A stretch of 64,000 bases of DNA from the NCBI GenBank assembly GCA_022641835.1, contig CP048715.1, positions 2,604,001 through 2,668,000 on the forward strand, read 5' to 3'. This stretch comes from Petasospora fabianii. Its lineage: Eukaryota; Ascomycota; Saccharomycetes; Phaffomycetales; Wickerhamomycetaceae. Numbering within the stretch: the first letter of the stretch is position 1; every line of letters begins with the position of its first letter. Positions 1-10,567 of the stretch are shown in pieces. The translations under genes and the position numbers were made by a program. Under the pieces are notes generated by a model, which had not been told where the DNA came from, ran no database searches, and was given only the letters and a program-made list of their open reading frames with translations.

Positions 1-1093
1 TCCATCGGCCGGTGCTCGAATCCCGCTTGTGTCCATGTTCTCCTTAACAAACCACCTGGTCTCGCGGCACATTAATGGCCTACAGCGAGATCATCCTGAG
101 ACAGCAGAGAGACGCCGCAGACCTCTAACACAGCCATCCTATGGGGTGTCTTTTGTTCGTAAAACCCCGTTAACCCCGAATTAGGCCGAAGGCTTAGGGA
201 ATCGCACAAGTCTGCTTACCAAAGAATGGTGAAAGGTTTCAGCCGGTCAAACCCCGCGTGCGTACCCGTTCGCATGGAGGCGGTGTTCGCTTCAACAAGT
301 GGATACACAAACTAGCGCAGTGTTGTCAGACAATGTGCGTGGATGTATGGCTGAAGCCGTGTGCAAAGTAGCGGAGTTGTCCCTTGCTGAGGTGATCTCG
401 AAGGTGAGGCTGGACATCTGCGCTGTCGCCTCAAGTTTGTGGGGGATTATGTAGCGAGTGGACGGACGTCTGAGAGTCTACAATCATCTTATGTTTCCAC
501 GGAATGAGCTAATTCTTCGAGAACCCATAGAGAACAGTTGAGGCTCAGCCCATGGTTGCCATAGACCTGCTGGTTGATCAGCTATATGTGATCTTGGTGA
601 GTGCTCTTGTTTTGAACTGCGTTTTCGAGACCGAGAAAACGTTGACGCAACATCTCTTCGCCATCGAATCTTCTCAGCAGGAAAGGCCAGTTACGCGTAC
701 GATAAACGTTCATTCCAAAATAGCACCGACTAAGAACTGTCTACAATGTTCCTGTCAGTAATTCACGCGGCGAGTAGAGGGCTCCAACTTCGAAGCTGGA
801 GCTCGGGTTTACTGCCGTACCCCACCTTCCCCACCTTCCCCGCGACCCCTCATTCCTTGATGCATACGTATACAAGTAAACAAACGGACTGAAGGAAGTG
901 TAAACTGAGGTACCAATTGGACCTTCAAAGTGGAGAGTCTTGTTCTGTGTTTCTCACTAGGTTTTGCTAAAATGCCTAGCTTGGACGAGTAGGTCATAAC
1001 GAGGTAACTAGACATACATAATCATCAGTACCACTCCAGCATGTATTGAAAACAAGAACAGATTTATTGAAGACTTTGAGCACCACAAGTCTC
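1..1093. other. Intergenic, no gene recognised
   Basis: Mixed-composition DNA on the 3' side of the glutathione transferase gene. The open frames here are short, low in quality and lack recognisable motifs. A run of C/T-rich sequence lies near 819-850. No tRNA, snRNA or repeat could be supported. The gene to which any 5' part belongs lies outside the window. Confidence 0.5.
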
Positions 1094-1894
1094 TTATTTA
1101 GACGATAGGATATCATACTTACCCTTAGCTTGTTCCTCAACCTTTTGGACAGACTTTTTAAAAGTAGCAGAGTTGAGAACGTTCTCACTCCACTTCACTA
1201 AGTTTGGATACTTTTTCTTGTCAACAGCAGATGCACAACGCTTAGAGTTGAAGCAGATCTGGGCCACTGGATAGACCAACATGATGTCTGCAGCAGAGAG
1301 CTTACCACCAACAAAGTAAGATCCACCAGCAGCAGAGATATCCTTCTCCAATTTATCAAGAATTCGAACAACCTCTGGGAAGTTGAATGTCTCACGCACT
1401 TGAGTATTGTACTTCTGGACAACTGAGCGTACCATAAATGGTGCCTTAGAGTCACCAACTTCCATGATAGTAAGGAGTGTAAGCGGTGGCTGCAAAGATC
1501 CTTCAGACATCTGGATGTAGTAGTCAATCTGTTCATCATCATCCTCGTTAGCTGGTTTGAACTTTCCGTCGTGGTCAAAGTGCTTGATCAGGTAATTAAC
1601 AATGTGACCAGACTCAGCCAGGATCTTGGTATTACCACTACCATAGTCAAGCTCCACCAATGGACTTTTACCAAATGGGTGTATCTCCTTCAATTCATCT
1701 GGAGCGCGCTTGTGGTCATTACGCTTGTACAACTTGATCTTATAGTCAAGACCAAGTTCTTCAAGGAGCCAAACGATTCTTTGGGCTCTGGAAGATTCAA
1801 GCCTGTTAACAACTGTCTTAGTAACCCAATCTGGATGCTACAATGAAGACAATACATACCAGTGAATAGTGATGTTTGGAGCGGATGTCGACAT
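1094..1894 (-). CDS. GTT1: Glutathione S-transferase, GTT1-like (spliced)
   Basis: Conjugates glutathione to electrophiles; the yeast Gtt1 relative is ER-associated. Two exons: 1860-1894 (ATG at 1894) and 1094-1802. The 57-nt intron (1803-1859) has donor GTATGT, a TACTAAG branch-like site and AACAG acceptor. Splicing restores the family N-terminus HWLESSRAQRIVWLLEELG, then YKRNDHKRAPDELKEIHPFGKSP and the glutathione-binding ILAESG turn (thioredoxin-like domain). The all-helical C-terminal domain follows, with EGSLQPPL and GKLSAADI. The product is 247 aa, close to the usual 234 aa. The frame is checked: 35 + 709 nt gives 248 codons including the stop. A TATA box lies about 110 bp upstream. Identity as a GTT1-class GST is firm; exact substrate range is unknown. 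Confidence 0.93.
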
Positions 1895-2002
1895 TGTTGT
1901 ATTGTGTGATCTATGAGTGCTGCTGCAGTGGTTGTATAAAGACCAGTCGTTATAGTCAATTGGGAAACTACCTTGAACTATATACCTATGGACGTCTGGA
2001 CC

Positions 2003-2010
2003 TTTTTATA
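2003..2010 (-). promoter_or_regulatory. TATA box of the GST gene
   Basis: On the minus strand the sequence reads TATAAAAA, about 110-116 bp upstream of the GST start codon. This is a typical yeast distance. Motif and position are seen; function is inferred. Confidence 0.5.
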
Positions 2011-4143
2011 TCTCCATTTTTTATATTGCTCCTGACCTTTACCAGTATGGTTGAAACGGCTGTGCATGTGCGGAGAACACTAAATCTTTGTTTTGACATG
2101 ACATTTAAGAGGAGATTCATCCTCGGTTTCGGGCTTACTCGGAACTTTGACTCAGCAAATGCGGGGTTCATTATATAATCAAGTTCAAGAGTTGAGGCAC
2201 AATTGATGAAAAGTAGCTCCCAAAATTTTGCAAGATAGCAGAGGAGCTAGCCTATCGATATTAGGTACAATCAGCTTAGTACTAACTATGGCATCGTGAG
2301 TTGTAGAGACGTTAAGAGATCGACCAATAATCACTGGTATCACAGGGTCTTGCCGACATCTGAGCCCTTTGATTGCGCCTTTTGTCTTCATTAAGCAGGT
2401 AATGGAGGGTCGAGCCTTTCTTTGACTCGCAGTATTGCTCTCAGATTGATCTGTCCTAGCACGACGGTCGATGTCCCCATTGTAAATGCGGTAGGTAGGT
2501 TAATCGTGGTCGAGACAGGATACCTTTAAGAGTGCGGAGCCTTCATAATCGGCTTGTTCGGATGAAAGGTTACTTGGCAAATACCCCTGTTTAAGCGGCT
2601 ATTGGTCTGTATGTTACAGATACCCCATCATAGAGCAATTGATGCAATAAGATCATTTGTGTGTACCGTACAACTAGACATCGTTCACCCGCTGGCAGCT
2701 GTTCGTAAAGCGGCCTTCTATCAATACACGAACGGCGTTAGCTACGACTAAATCTAAAGTCGGACACACACCTTAGCACGGAACACAATTATGCCATATA
2801 AGTATGCAGCTTTCTGAGACAAGAGCAATAACTGGCTGGCCAAAGCGACGTAGGGTGTTGTCTTGTAACATTGCACTCTGTGTGCTTAGTGTCATACCGA
2901 CAATTTGGCTTTTTGTGACAATCAGTGAGCTTGTTTTTTTTTTCAGAAGCCAGATGAGTTCAAACTTCGAGGAGTTTGTCTTAGCTGTGTCAAAACTTTG
3001 TGTGTCTGTCATGGGACTAGATGCACTGAGAGACAGCTAGCACCAGCCTGGTATGTGGCTGTTAGTTATGTGTGCTGTGAAGTCGGTCCGCGTATGTCTT
3101 CTGGTTTAAATTTAAACAACGAGACATCAAACAACGTGACACGACTTTGCAGGTGTCTAGTGCAGAGACATCTACCGGATGATGGGTATGATGATCTGGA
3201 TACGAACTACATTTGCCTCATGGGGTAAAATGACATTTAGCCGATATGAATTTGATCTACAGTCTCATATGTGCAGTTTGGATTGACTATATCCACGCCT
3301 TGTAATCTATCCGCAAGTGCATGGCTCTCAACGGACGCTTATGTCGGGGGAGGTGTACCTGTTGGTGGAATTAACACGGCGTGCGTCGTGTGCCTGGATG
3401 CTTTGCGCGATTGGACGTGTCAAATACCTGTCTAATCCCTGTGTGTTCTCCCGCTTATGGCCATCTAGTCTTGCTAATAACCAAATCATAATATTACTGG
3501 AAAAAACCACATCGGTGGGCTCACTATTGTGTAAACTCACAGGGACCCGCTGTGATGACTTAGGAACGCTTGTGGCTATACCGGACTTTGATGCGAACTC
3601 AATCGATCCTCGTGAAGATGACGTAACGTATATTAGAAGCGAGGTAAGCCTCATGAATAGCATGTCGTACCTCCAAAGTTTAGTATATAGGCTCCTTATA
3701 CTTAATCTGTGAAGGCTATGTAGGGTCACGGCACCACTGCATTCTTGAGGGCCACTCAAGTGCAGACTTTCACGCCGTTTGCCATCCATCAACACGCTCA
3801 AAATGTAGTTGACGAACTAGCGCTGTCATGCGAGTTTCACGGCCGCTGACTACAAAGGATTAACCATCAATATGTACGTGAATTGAACATCGGAAATAGC
3901 GCCCTTCAAGGGAGACTATATAACCACCAGATTGACATGCCGAGGAGAGGAGGAGACCCACAACGACGTAGAACATCCAAAACACTCCTTATAAATACCC
4001 ATTTTTTGTCAGTTTTTATTTTGTTTTATTTTTTTATTCTTGCTCCTTGAGAGCACATAAGAAACCGAGAAAACCTCATCAATACCATAAGCTGGAAAAC
4101 AGAAATCAAATCGTGAAACGCATATATCAAACATAATCCTCAT
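2011..4143. other. 2.1-kb intergenic region
   Basis: Lies between the GST promoter and the 3' end of the homeodomain gene. The longest frames (for example about 157 codons on the minus strand at 3328-3801) have no recognisable domain and overlap opposing frames of similar size. They are treated as chance. The stretch just after the homeodomain stop (about 4010-4040) is T-rich, as expected for a yeast 3' end. Confidence 0.45.
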
Positions 4144-5058
4144 TCAAAACATCAATGAAATGCTCTGATCATTCTCCTTCAACTTTCTCAACTCATTGAT
4201 TTTTCTTCTTCTAGCATTGATAAACCAGTTGTCCAACTGTTGAATAGTCAGTCTCGTTTTGATCAACAACTCATACTTCTCTCTGCTGTTTGGGTATGGT
4301 CTGTCAAGATGCTCGCTCAGCCAGCTGAGGAGAATCATTGTGGTTTGGCGTGGAAGGTTCTGTCTTTTCTTGCGCGATGTGAGCTTGGCAACCTTTGTTG
4401 GTTCAAAGTATGTCGAGTCTGTAGATGAGACTGGGGAGGCGGACTCTGAACGGGACTCTGGGGTTGGAATCATGTTAGGGATACGCGATTGGGCGTGTGT
4501 GTGTGATGTGAGTTGGTGAGATGAAGAAGAGGCCGCGAGTCCTGAGAAGGAGCTAGTGTGGTGTTGAGCCACTGGGGATGGAATACGTGGGTGGTGACTC
4601 AAATAGTTTGGCAATGAGGCAGAACGGCCAATGCTGTGCGGGAGAGAAGATGGGGGTGGTGAGTTGTTGGATGGGTATGCTGGACCATTAAAGTACGGGG
4701 AAGATGTGTGGTAAACCGCTGGCAGTGGGCGTGGAGCAGGTGTAACGACAGGTTGTTGCACTGGAGATGACAGTGTTGTGCTTGTTGAAGTATTCGAGGT
4801 TGAGCCCGAGACACCTACTGGGCCAGGTGTCGCCTCCTTCAGGAGTTCTTTGATGGGTGGTAGTGAGAAGGATTGTGTTTGCTGGACCTGTGGTCTAGGC
4901 TCGAGGAAAGGTTGTGATGTTGATGTGGAGTTGAGAGGAGATCCTGTTTGCGGGGAGTAACGGGCTGGATCCGGAAGCATCATTGACAGCTTTGGCTTGT
5001 CTGCGAGTTGTGGAGCCAAGGCTGCGTGGTGGAGCATTGTGAGGTTGTCAACCGACAT
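4144..5058 (-). CDS. TALE homeodomain transcription factor (TOS8/CUP9 type)
   Basis: DNA-binding regulator of 304 aa. The C-terminal homeodomain (about residues 225-293) runs from SRKKRQNLPRQTT through the three-residue loop extension with the PYP signature of the TALE class. It ends in recognition helix LDNWFINARRRK with the invariant Trp, Phe, Asn and Arg. The rest is low-complexity Ser/Pro/Thr/Gln/His-rich sequence, typical of a regulator. It is one homolog of the S. cerevisiae pair TOS8 and CUP9, and the sequence does not decide between them. The 5' leader contains a long TCAC repeat (plus-strand GTGA) and a TATA box. Upstream lies an unusually long region without genes. No intron is apparent. 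Confidence 0.9.
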   Translation of the reverse strand: MSVDNLTMLHHAALAPQLADKPKLSMMLPDPARYSPQTGSPLNSTSTSQPFLEPRPQVQQTQSFSLPPIKELLKEATPGPVGVSGSTSNTSTSTTLSSPVQQPVVTPAPRPLPAVYHTSSPYFNGPAYPSNNSPPPSSLPHSIGRSASLPNYLSHHPRIPSPVAQHHTSSFSGLAASSSSHQLTSHTHAQSRIPNMIPTPESRSESASPVSSTDSTYFEPTKVAKLTSRKKRQNLPRQTTMILLSWLSEHLDRPYPNSREKYELLIKTRLTIQQLDNWFINARRRKINELRKLKENDQSISLMF

Positions 5059-5066
5059 GGAGATAT

Positions 5067-5111
5067 GTGAGTGAGAGTGAGTGAGTGAGTGAGTGAGTGA
5101 GTGTGTGTGTG
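5067..5111. repeat. GTGA/GT microsatellite in homeodomain gene leader
   Basis: Tandem GTGA units grading into GT repeats start 9 bp upstream of the homeodomain start codon. In the mRNA sense this is a CACA/TCAC-rich leader. It is likely length-variable between strains. Confidence 0.85.
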
Positions 5112-5242
5112 AAAAGTGTGCTGAGAAGTGAGTATGTACCGTATTGACTTTCAGGGGTCCGTTGATAGAACGAAATGAACAAGTGTGTCAATGGTATTAA
5201 GCTTGCGCGTAGACGGAATGGGGGAAGGCGGAGGGCGGGGGG

Positions 5243-5249
5243 TTATATA
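5243..5249 (-). promoter_or_regulatory. TATA box of the homeodomain gene
   Basis: TATATAA on the minus strand, about 185-190 bp upstream of the homeodomain ATG, next to a G-rich tract (plus strand). It is a candidate core promoter by motif and position only. Confidence 0.45.
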
Positions 5250-8200
5250 TTTGTATGTGTAGATGTGGACGTTGTGGTTGCCCGGTGCTGCTGGTGGCTG
5301 TCACACATTCTCAGAGGCGCGCGACGATAAATACTGCGAGTGCTGCGCGCTCGTATGTGTTTTTGCGCAGACACCTGTGGGAAGGTTATGCAGGCTGTTC
5401 GGACGCTTGTCCCGCCGCTACACGCATATCCGGTTTCCTTTTTGGTCAACTCCGCTGCAAGGTTCCCAGGCGGCTTGGAGAGGAGTACAGCAGGGAGTTC
5501 AACAAGCAGTCAACAAGCAAAGGGGCAGGCAGACAGATAGGCAGTATCGTGTTGCATTGGTTGCCAGTGCCAGGCTAGTCCTTACAGCCAATTGCCCCAA
5601 GCATCGACTGAAAGAGCCATTGTTGAATAGCATGGCTGTATCAACAGCAGCTGGGGCAAAAGCGGGCCGTGAAGCCGTCGAGATCGGCCGGTCGATTCGA
5701 GATCTCTGTACTGTTGGGCGAGGACGACATGCTTCAGCTTAAAAACATAAATAATAAAGCAGTGGGAGGTCCAGACGAGGGAGGGCGCCCCTGTCCGAGG
5801 ATTTGGATTAGATTCGCCTCCGGCCTGTCGCTGTCGCTAACCCGAACCTGTTGCTGCTTGGGTAATCAAAACCTTTGGAAGCCTTCAAATTGTTAGAAAG
5901 ACTACAGTGTATGCTTGCACGATTATGGCACTTGCAATCCATAGTTGACGCACTTTTTTTTTCAACACCTCCCTGTTCCTTGGCTTTGGCACTTGACACC
6001 TCTCCAGCCAACCACAAGTCCGATAAATAGCAGCTGTTGTTTGACGCGAAGATGTGCGGTGCTCGTCACGGCTGCTCTAGTGCTGACCCGATTCTCGGAC
6101 AAGTACTACGGGATCTCCGGCACAAACGAGACCTGGTTGCAACGGCTGTCAAGAGCGACCCGCAGGTGTGGACCGGCTACCAGCACCTTCTGTTGCTATT
6201 CCGTGATGGATTGGCCTATAAAAAAGGAGGCACTGGTAAATAGTTTTAGCAAGGTGTGGATACACACTTGGACAGACCCATGTTACGCTCTATCACCCGA
6301 TACCTCCGCCATTGCGCTGCCGGCTGTCAGGGCTATCACATCTGCCTAGCTGGCAAAGCGGGCACCTCGCACAACCAGAATTCGTCTTTTAGCCGCCCGA
6401 CGACCTGCACTTAACCGACGTCGCGTCCGTGTGAGGCTGTCATCTAGCGCCTGCCACTACAAAGGACCAGGGATGAGGATGCTGTTGATCTTACTGATGT
6501 TGATTGAATGTTGCCCTTGACGTTGTTGCCAGGATGCTCTGTCTCAATTGACGCATTCGACTTCTCTGTGTTCGACCCTTACCATACGAACATGTTGGTT
6601 TAGTCGGCTATGATCAGCAAAGCAGCTCCTTGTAATCGCTCGACTGCCAGCGCTCCATGCCCCTATGTTCGTCTTTTGATCGCCTGACAGAAGTTAGTGC
6701 GGATGTCAGATGACATCCTTGCAAGAGTTGGGATAACTGTAACAGTGGTATGTAGATATCATCATCTACGAAACAACCTGTGTGGCCCGGAAGCCTCAAC
6801 AAGCTTTTTTTTGCCCGCAATGTCCACCCCAAGCCCCCCATGACAGGCTGTCATTCTGTGCGCTGGCCGGTGAGATGTGCTTTTTCTCCAGGCACGGCGT
6901 GGGGAAGGGGCCCCGAAGAAAAGTAACCTTATGAAGGATGGACGGCACAAGTGCGCCCAGTGCACCACTGCCCCTCTAGGTGGAGAGGAAGACACACGCG
7001 ATTTTGGAAGAGGATGGACAAGACGGTAAAGACAACACCAAATTGCCTACCAACTTCACGGTTGAAACCTGGTGTTTCACCACCAACCTCTCCTTAAACC
7101 CACCGTGCGCAGGCTGCCGCACTTCTGAGCTTTGCAACTTCCCAAAGTCCTGTTTTTCTAGCTTGACGTGTCCCTTCATGCGCGCTGCTGCGAGACTTCT
7201 GCAATGATCCTGCAGTTGGTATGCATTAGCGTTCACCGCAGTTTCACTGCAAAATTGCTGTACAAATTCTGCAACTCTGATGCGAAACGCAGTATATCTC
7301 CGGGAGAACCAGTTTTGGTCAACTGCGGAATGACACACTTTGGGTCTCAATTGCCGGTATTCAATTGAGAATATGGACATTTTTCGCCCTAATGGGGAAC
7401 ATCCGCTGTGCGCGGTGCGATGTACTGTCGGAGCGATGGTGTACTGATGGGAGGGAGGAACATAAACTAGCACTTATAGCAGCTTGTGGAGCGATGGAGA
7501 TTGATAAGCGGCAGCCCGGCCTAAGGGAGCACCATGGGACAATTCGGCAGAACGGTGGTCTATTTGAGATGTTCAGCCCGGCTTAGGTATTGAAACGGAT
7601 TGAAAGCAGACGTAGTTGTGAGATTGTGGTTACGACCTACTGCCCATGCCTTATGGATGTGGTTTGTGAGCCATGCCTGGATGAGACATGAGACTCGAGC
7701 GCCGCCTCACAAACCCCATGCTGTGCCGGATCAGGATGTACTTATTCGAAAACCACAGCAGAAGTTGCATGTGAGCTGTCAAGGCGGGATAATTAGGAGC
7801 AATCACATGCCTCACCTTGGACAGGGTATTGGCGCAGAGGGGTTGACTTTTGTTATTGTAAGTGTATGACAAATTAGTACCCCGGTTATTTTTGGAAAGT
7901 TACGTTGCCAGGACGGTTGCAGCTCCGCCCCCACAACAAGAAATTGATGGTGGCTTGATAAGCTGATGATGTAACGAGATCTAAAAATCAAACACTACGG
8001 ATCCCTACTTCTAGATAGGGCCCTGAGCCATCCGAAATCGTGCGCATTGCCCAGTTTTAGCGCCTCTGTGCAGCATCCCATAGGCCCTTCTTTGCGTGCT
8101 GGGGGTTGCTTTCAGAAAATCCCTTGATCAGGCAGGCACCGCGGACGTCTGCCAGATGTCGCTTGCGGGAGAGTATGAGGTGGGAGAAAACTTATTCGTT

Positions 8201-10434
8201 GTTTTGTACTAGTGTATGAGCAGACTTTAAGGCTATATACGGCACCAAAAATGCATGAAGACCCAATATCAGGGATCAGCCCCATATGACACAGTGCCCA
8301 TGCTTGACAGCTGACAGCTGGCGCCCGCCGCTGAGTGGGCACAGGACACAAGCTGTACCAAACATGTGTGAGTTGTGGCACATATCGTCAATCGTTCATC
8401 ACGTCGGGCATGCAGTCATGGGATTGGTAAGTGATTAGAAAGTGACCGAAAGGCAAAAAAAAAAAGTGCCTCAACTAGTAAGCAGTTGCAGGCATCCGTG
8501 GTGTATAAAACACGAGTTAGAGAGACAGGGCGGGATGAACACAGATTGCACTTCCCCACTGCCGGGTCGCATAAATCCGGATCTTATCCCCGTAGCTCAA
8601 TAACACGAGAGCTGCTGTGAAGCATGCATAATTGACTCTAGTCAAAAGTTGCCAGATAATTCCTCGATGGCCAATGGTAAAAACATAGACGTTCATAGGA
8701 TACCCAACCGACAGTGTGCCAAGCCGGAAGACCAGCCAACAGGAGCACACTTGAAGATGCACGTAGACGCGCTGCCTACTGCGCGGACGTTTCCTTGTTT
8801 AGCGCACTTTCACCTCGTCTCGACGTCTTCAGCAGCAGTGGTCGGGCTACTTGGGTTCAATTGCAAGAGCAAAAGAAGCGGTTGTCTCCAGTTTTGACAG
8901 TTGTACATGCTTAGCACCCGCCAATCTCCCGTAAAGGCTGTGCCCGTTGTCTTTAATCCACCCCAGAGATTGTCAATGATGAGACAGCGTTGACCCTTGT
9001 TCGATGGCAGTCCGTTGCCCATAACCACCATTCCCCCCTGCCCACTGCCTACTAGCAGCTGCCTATATTACCTGCCGCTAACGGTACTAGAACCGAGCTA
9101 TCCAAACCCCTTTTTTCCTCTCTTCATTCCACGCCCAAGACAGACATAGCCTTGGATCTATGGCCAGGTCAAGGCTAGCTAGCACTAGAATCAGCTAGTA
9201 AGGACAGTGTCAATGCACAAGCCATCTGTGCGGAGGAAGCAATCACAACGCGCTCGAATAGCTTGGCCAGACTGTGTTATTGAAATTGGTCGGCCACCAT
9301 GGAGATATGTTTGTCTATAGGGGTATTTGCCACATAGCTCCGAATTACAGTGTTTTTGGACAAAATGACATCATAAACTGGTGCTATTCAGTTTTTATCC
9401 CTGCCTCACGACTACCGTTACAGCTGCTCTTTCCACCTTCTCCGATTCCGCGCCTTCCTCTTCCCTCACTAATCGCGGGCCTCTGTACTTTTTGAGAGGC
9501 TGTGCTTGGATAATATGCACGTGACATTTTGGCATGCCGATACTCCTTTAAAGAGCACAGCCCTGTCATCCACCTTCCACCTTTCTCCTCTGGCTGCCGG
9601 AACTGCTCTCCTTTTTTTTCAGTTACATTATCTAAAGAGTTCAACTCAGCATAACCCTACGATCCACTCGAGAGGTCACCTGTATATGGACAACGCTTCA
9701 TCCGATCCTCAACAACCATTAACAGAAGCAATCAAAATCACACAATTTATCGGAGCCCCGGTTGAACGTCTCCGAAAACACGTTATTATTCCCGTTTAAG
9801 GCCGCTCAAACACCCCGCGCGATCTGGCGGACTTACAGTTCGGCCCGACGGTGGGTCTCGGTGGCTTTCACCGACGGGTGGGGGGACTCAAGGGACTAGC
9901 TGGCTTGGCCTTTAGTTGAGCCTTACTATTCCCTTATATGGATCATTTTCCAATAATCATCGTGTTTTCTAGAGTAACTATATTGATACAGAAAGGATTC
10001 TCTAGAAATATCTCGAAACATTGAACCATATGGCATTCTTTAAAGGGGGATTACAGAAGGGCCTCCCTCCATTAGGTACCGACATCGAGTCTTGTGTCTG
10101 GTGGCCGCTTACCCCCATGGCAATCTTATGGTCTCAAGAGCAGAGTCCTCTCTCTTGTTTTAGCGCCCTTACAACCTAAAAGCAAGGCACTGGTAAATCA
10201 AAGAGCTTGAATCACAATCAATGACTTGATTGTAGATCAATTCCTACAAAGAAACCAAGATATTTCTTCAATTTCATACCTCATTCCCCGATATTTAGAG
10301 CGCAACGGAAAGAGCGGCATTACAGGGTCTGACCAAGACTTCTAGTCCAGCCCCAGATCGTATTCTGCCCAGACCCGGCCCAACTTAAACATGCGAGCAT
10401 GGCACCTCTCTACAGTTCTCTCCGTGAAATTAAT
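5250..10434. other. About 5.2 kb of divergent promoter DNA without a supportable gene
   Basis: Separates two divergent regulator genes. Open frames exist (up to about 165 codons) but overlap each other on both strands, lack domains and have no coding-like bias. The region is not AT-rich, so it does not look like a mitochondrial or plasmid insertion. Hairpin-prone patches include TCGGTG-GCTTT-CACCGA at 9858-9874 and a GACAGCT tandem near 8305-8320. Very long upstream regions are known for yeast developmental regulators. An unrecognised non-coding RNA is possible. Confidence 0.5.
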
Positions 10435-10441
10435 TATAAAA
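10435..10441 (+). promoter_or_regulatory. TATA box of Zn2Cys6 regulator gene
   Basis: TATAAAA lies 127 bp upstream of the ATG at 10568, in an AT-rich patch within otherwise mixed DNA. Motif and spacing fit a yeast core promoter. Confidence 0.5.
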
Positions 10442-10567
10442 CACCGTCATCGCCGGCTGGTTGGTTGCCAAACCGACAGATACAATAAAACCATCAACTT
10501 GGAAAAGTTGCCTTTGTGCGTGTGTCTCTGTGAGCTTATCGATACCCTCACCCGAACATAACGCATA

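Noticed and set aside
10-27. CTCGAATCCC, resembling a tRNA T-loop
   Set aside because: Flanking bases do not pair into a T stem and no D arm or acceptor is seen.
1115-1123. ATACTTACC, resembling the 5' end of U1 snRNA
   Set aside because: Falls within the GST coding sequence on the antisense strand with no other U1 features.
3328-3801. 157-codon minus-strand frame
   Set aside because: Opposed by a 131-codon plus frame over the same bases; no domain, no coding-like composition.
6976-7473. 165-codon minus-strand frame in the long regulator interval
   Set aside because: Overlapped by several plus frames; no motif or low-complexity pattern typical of a yeast protein.
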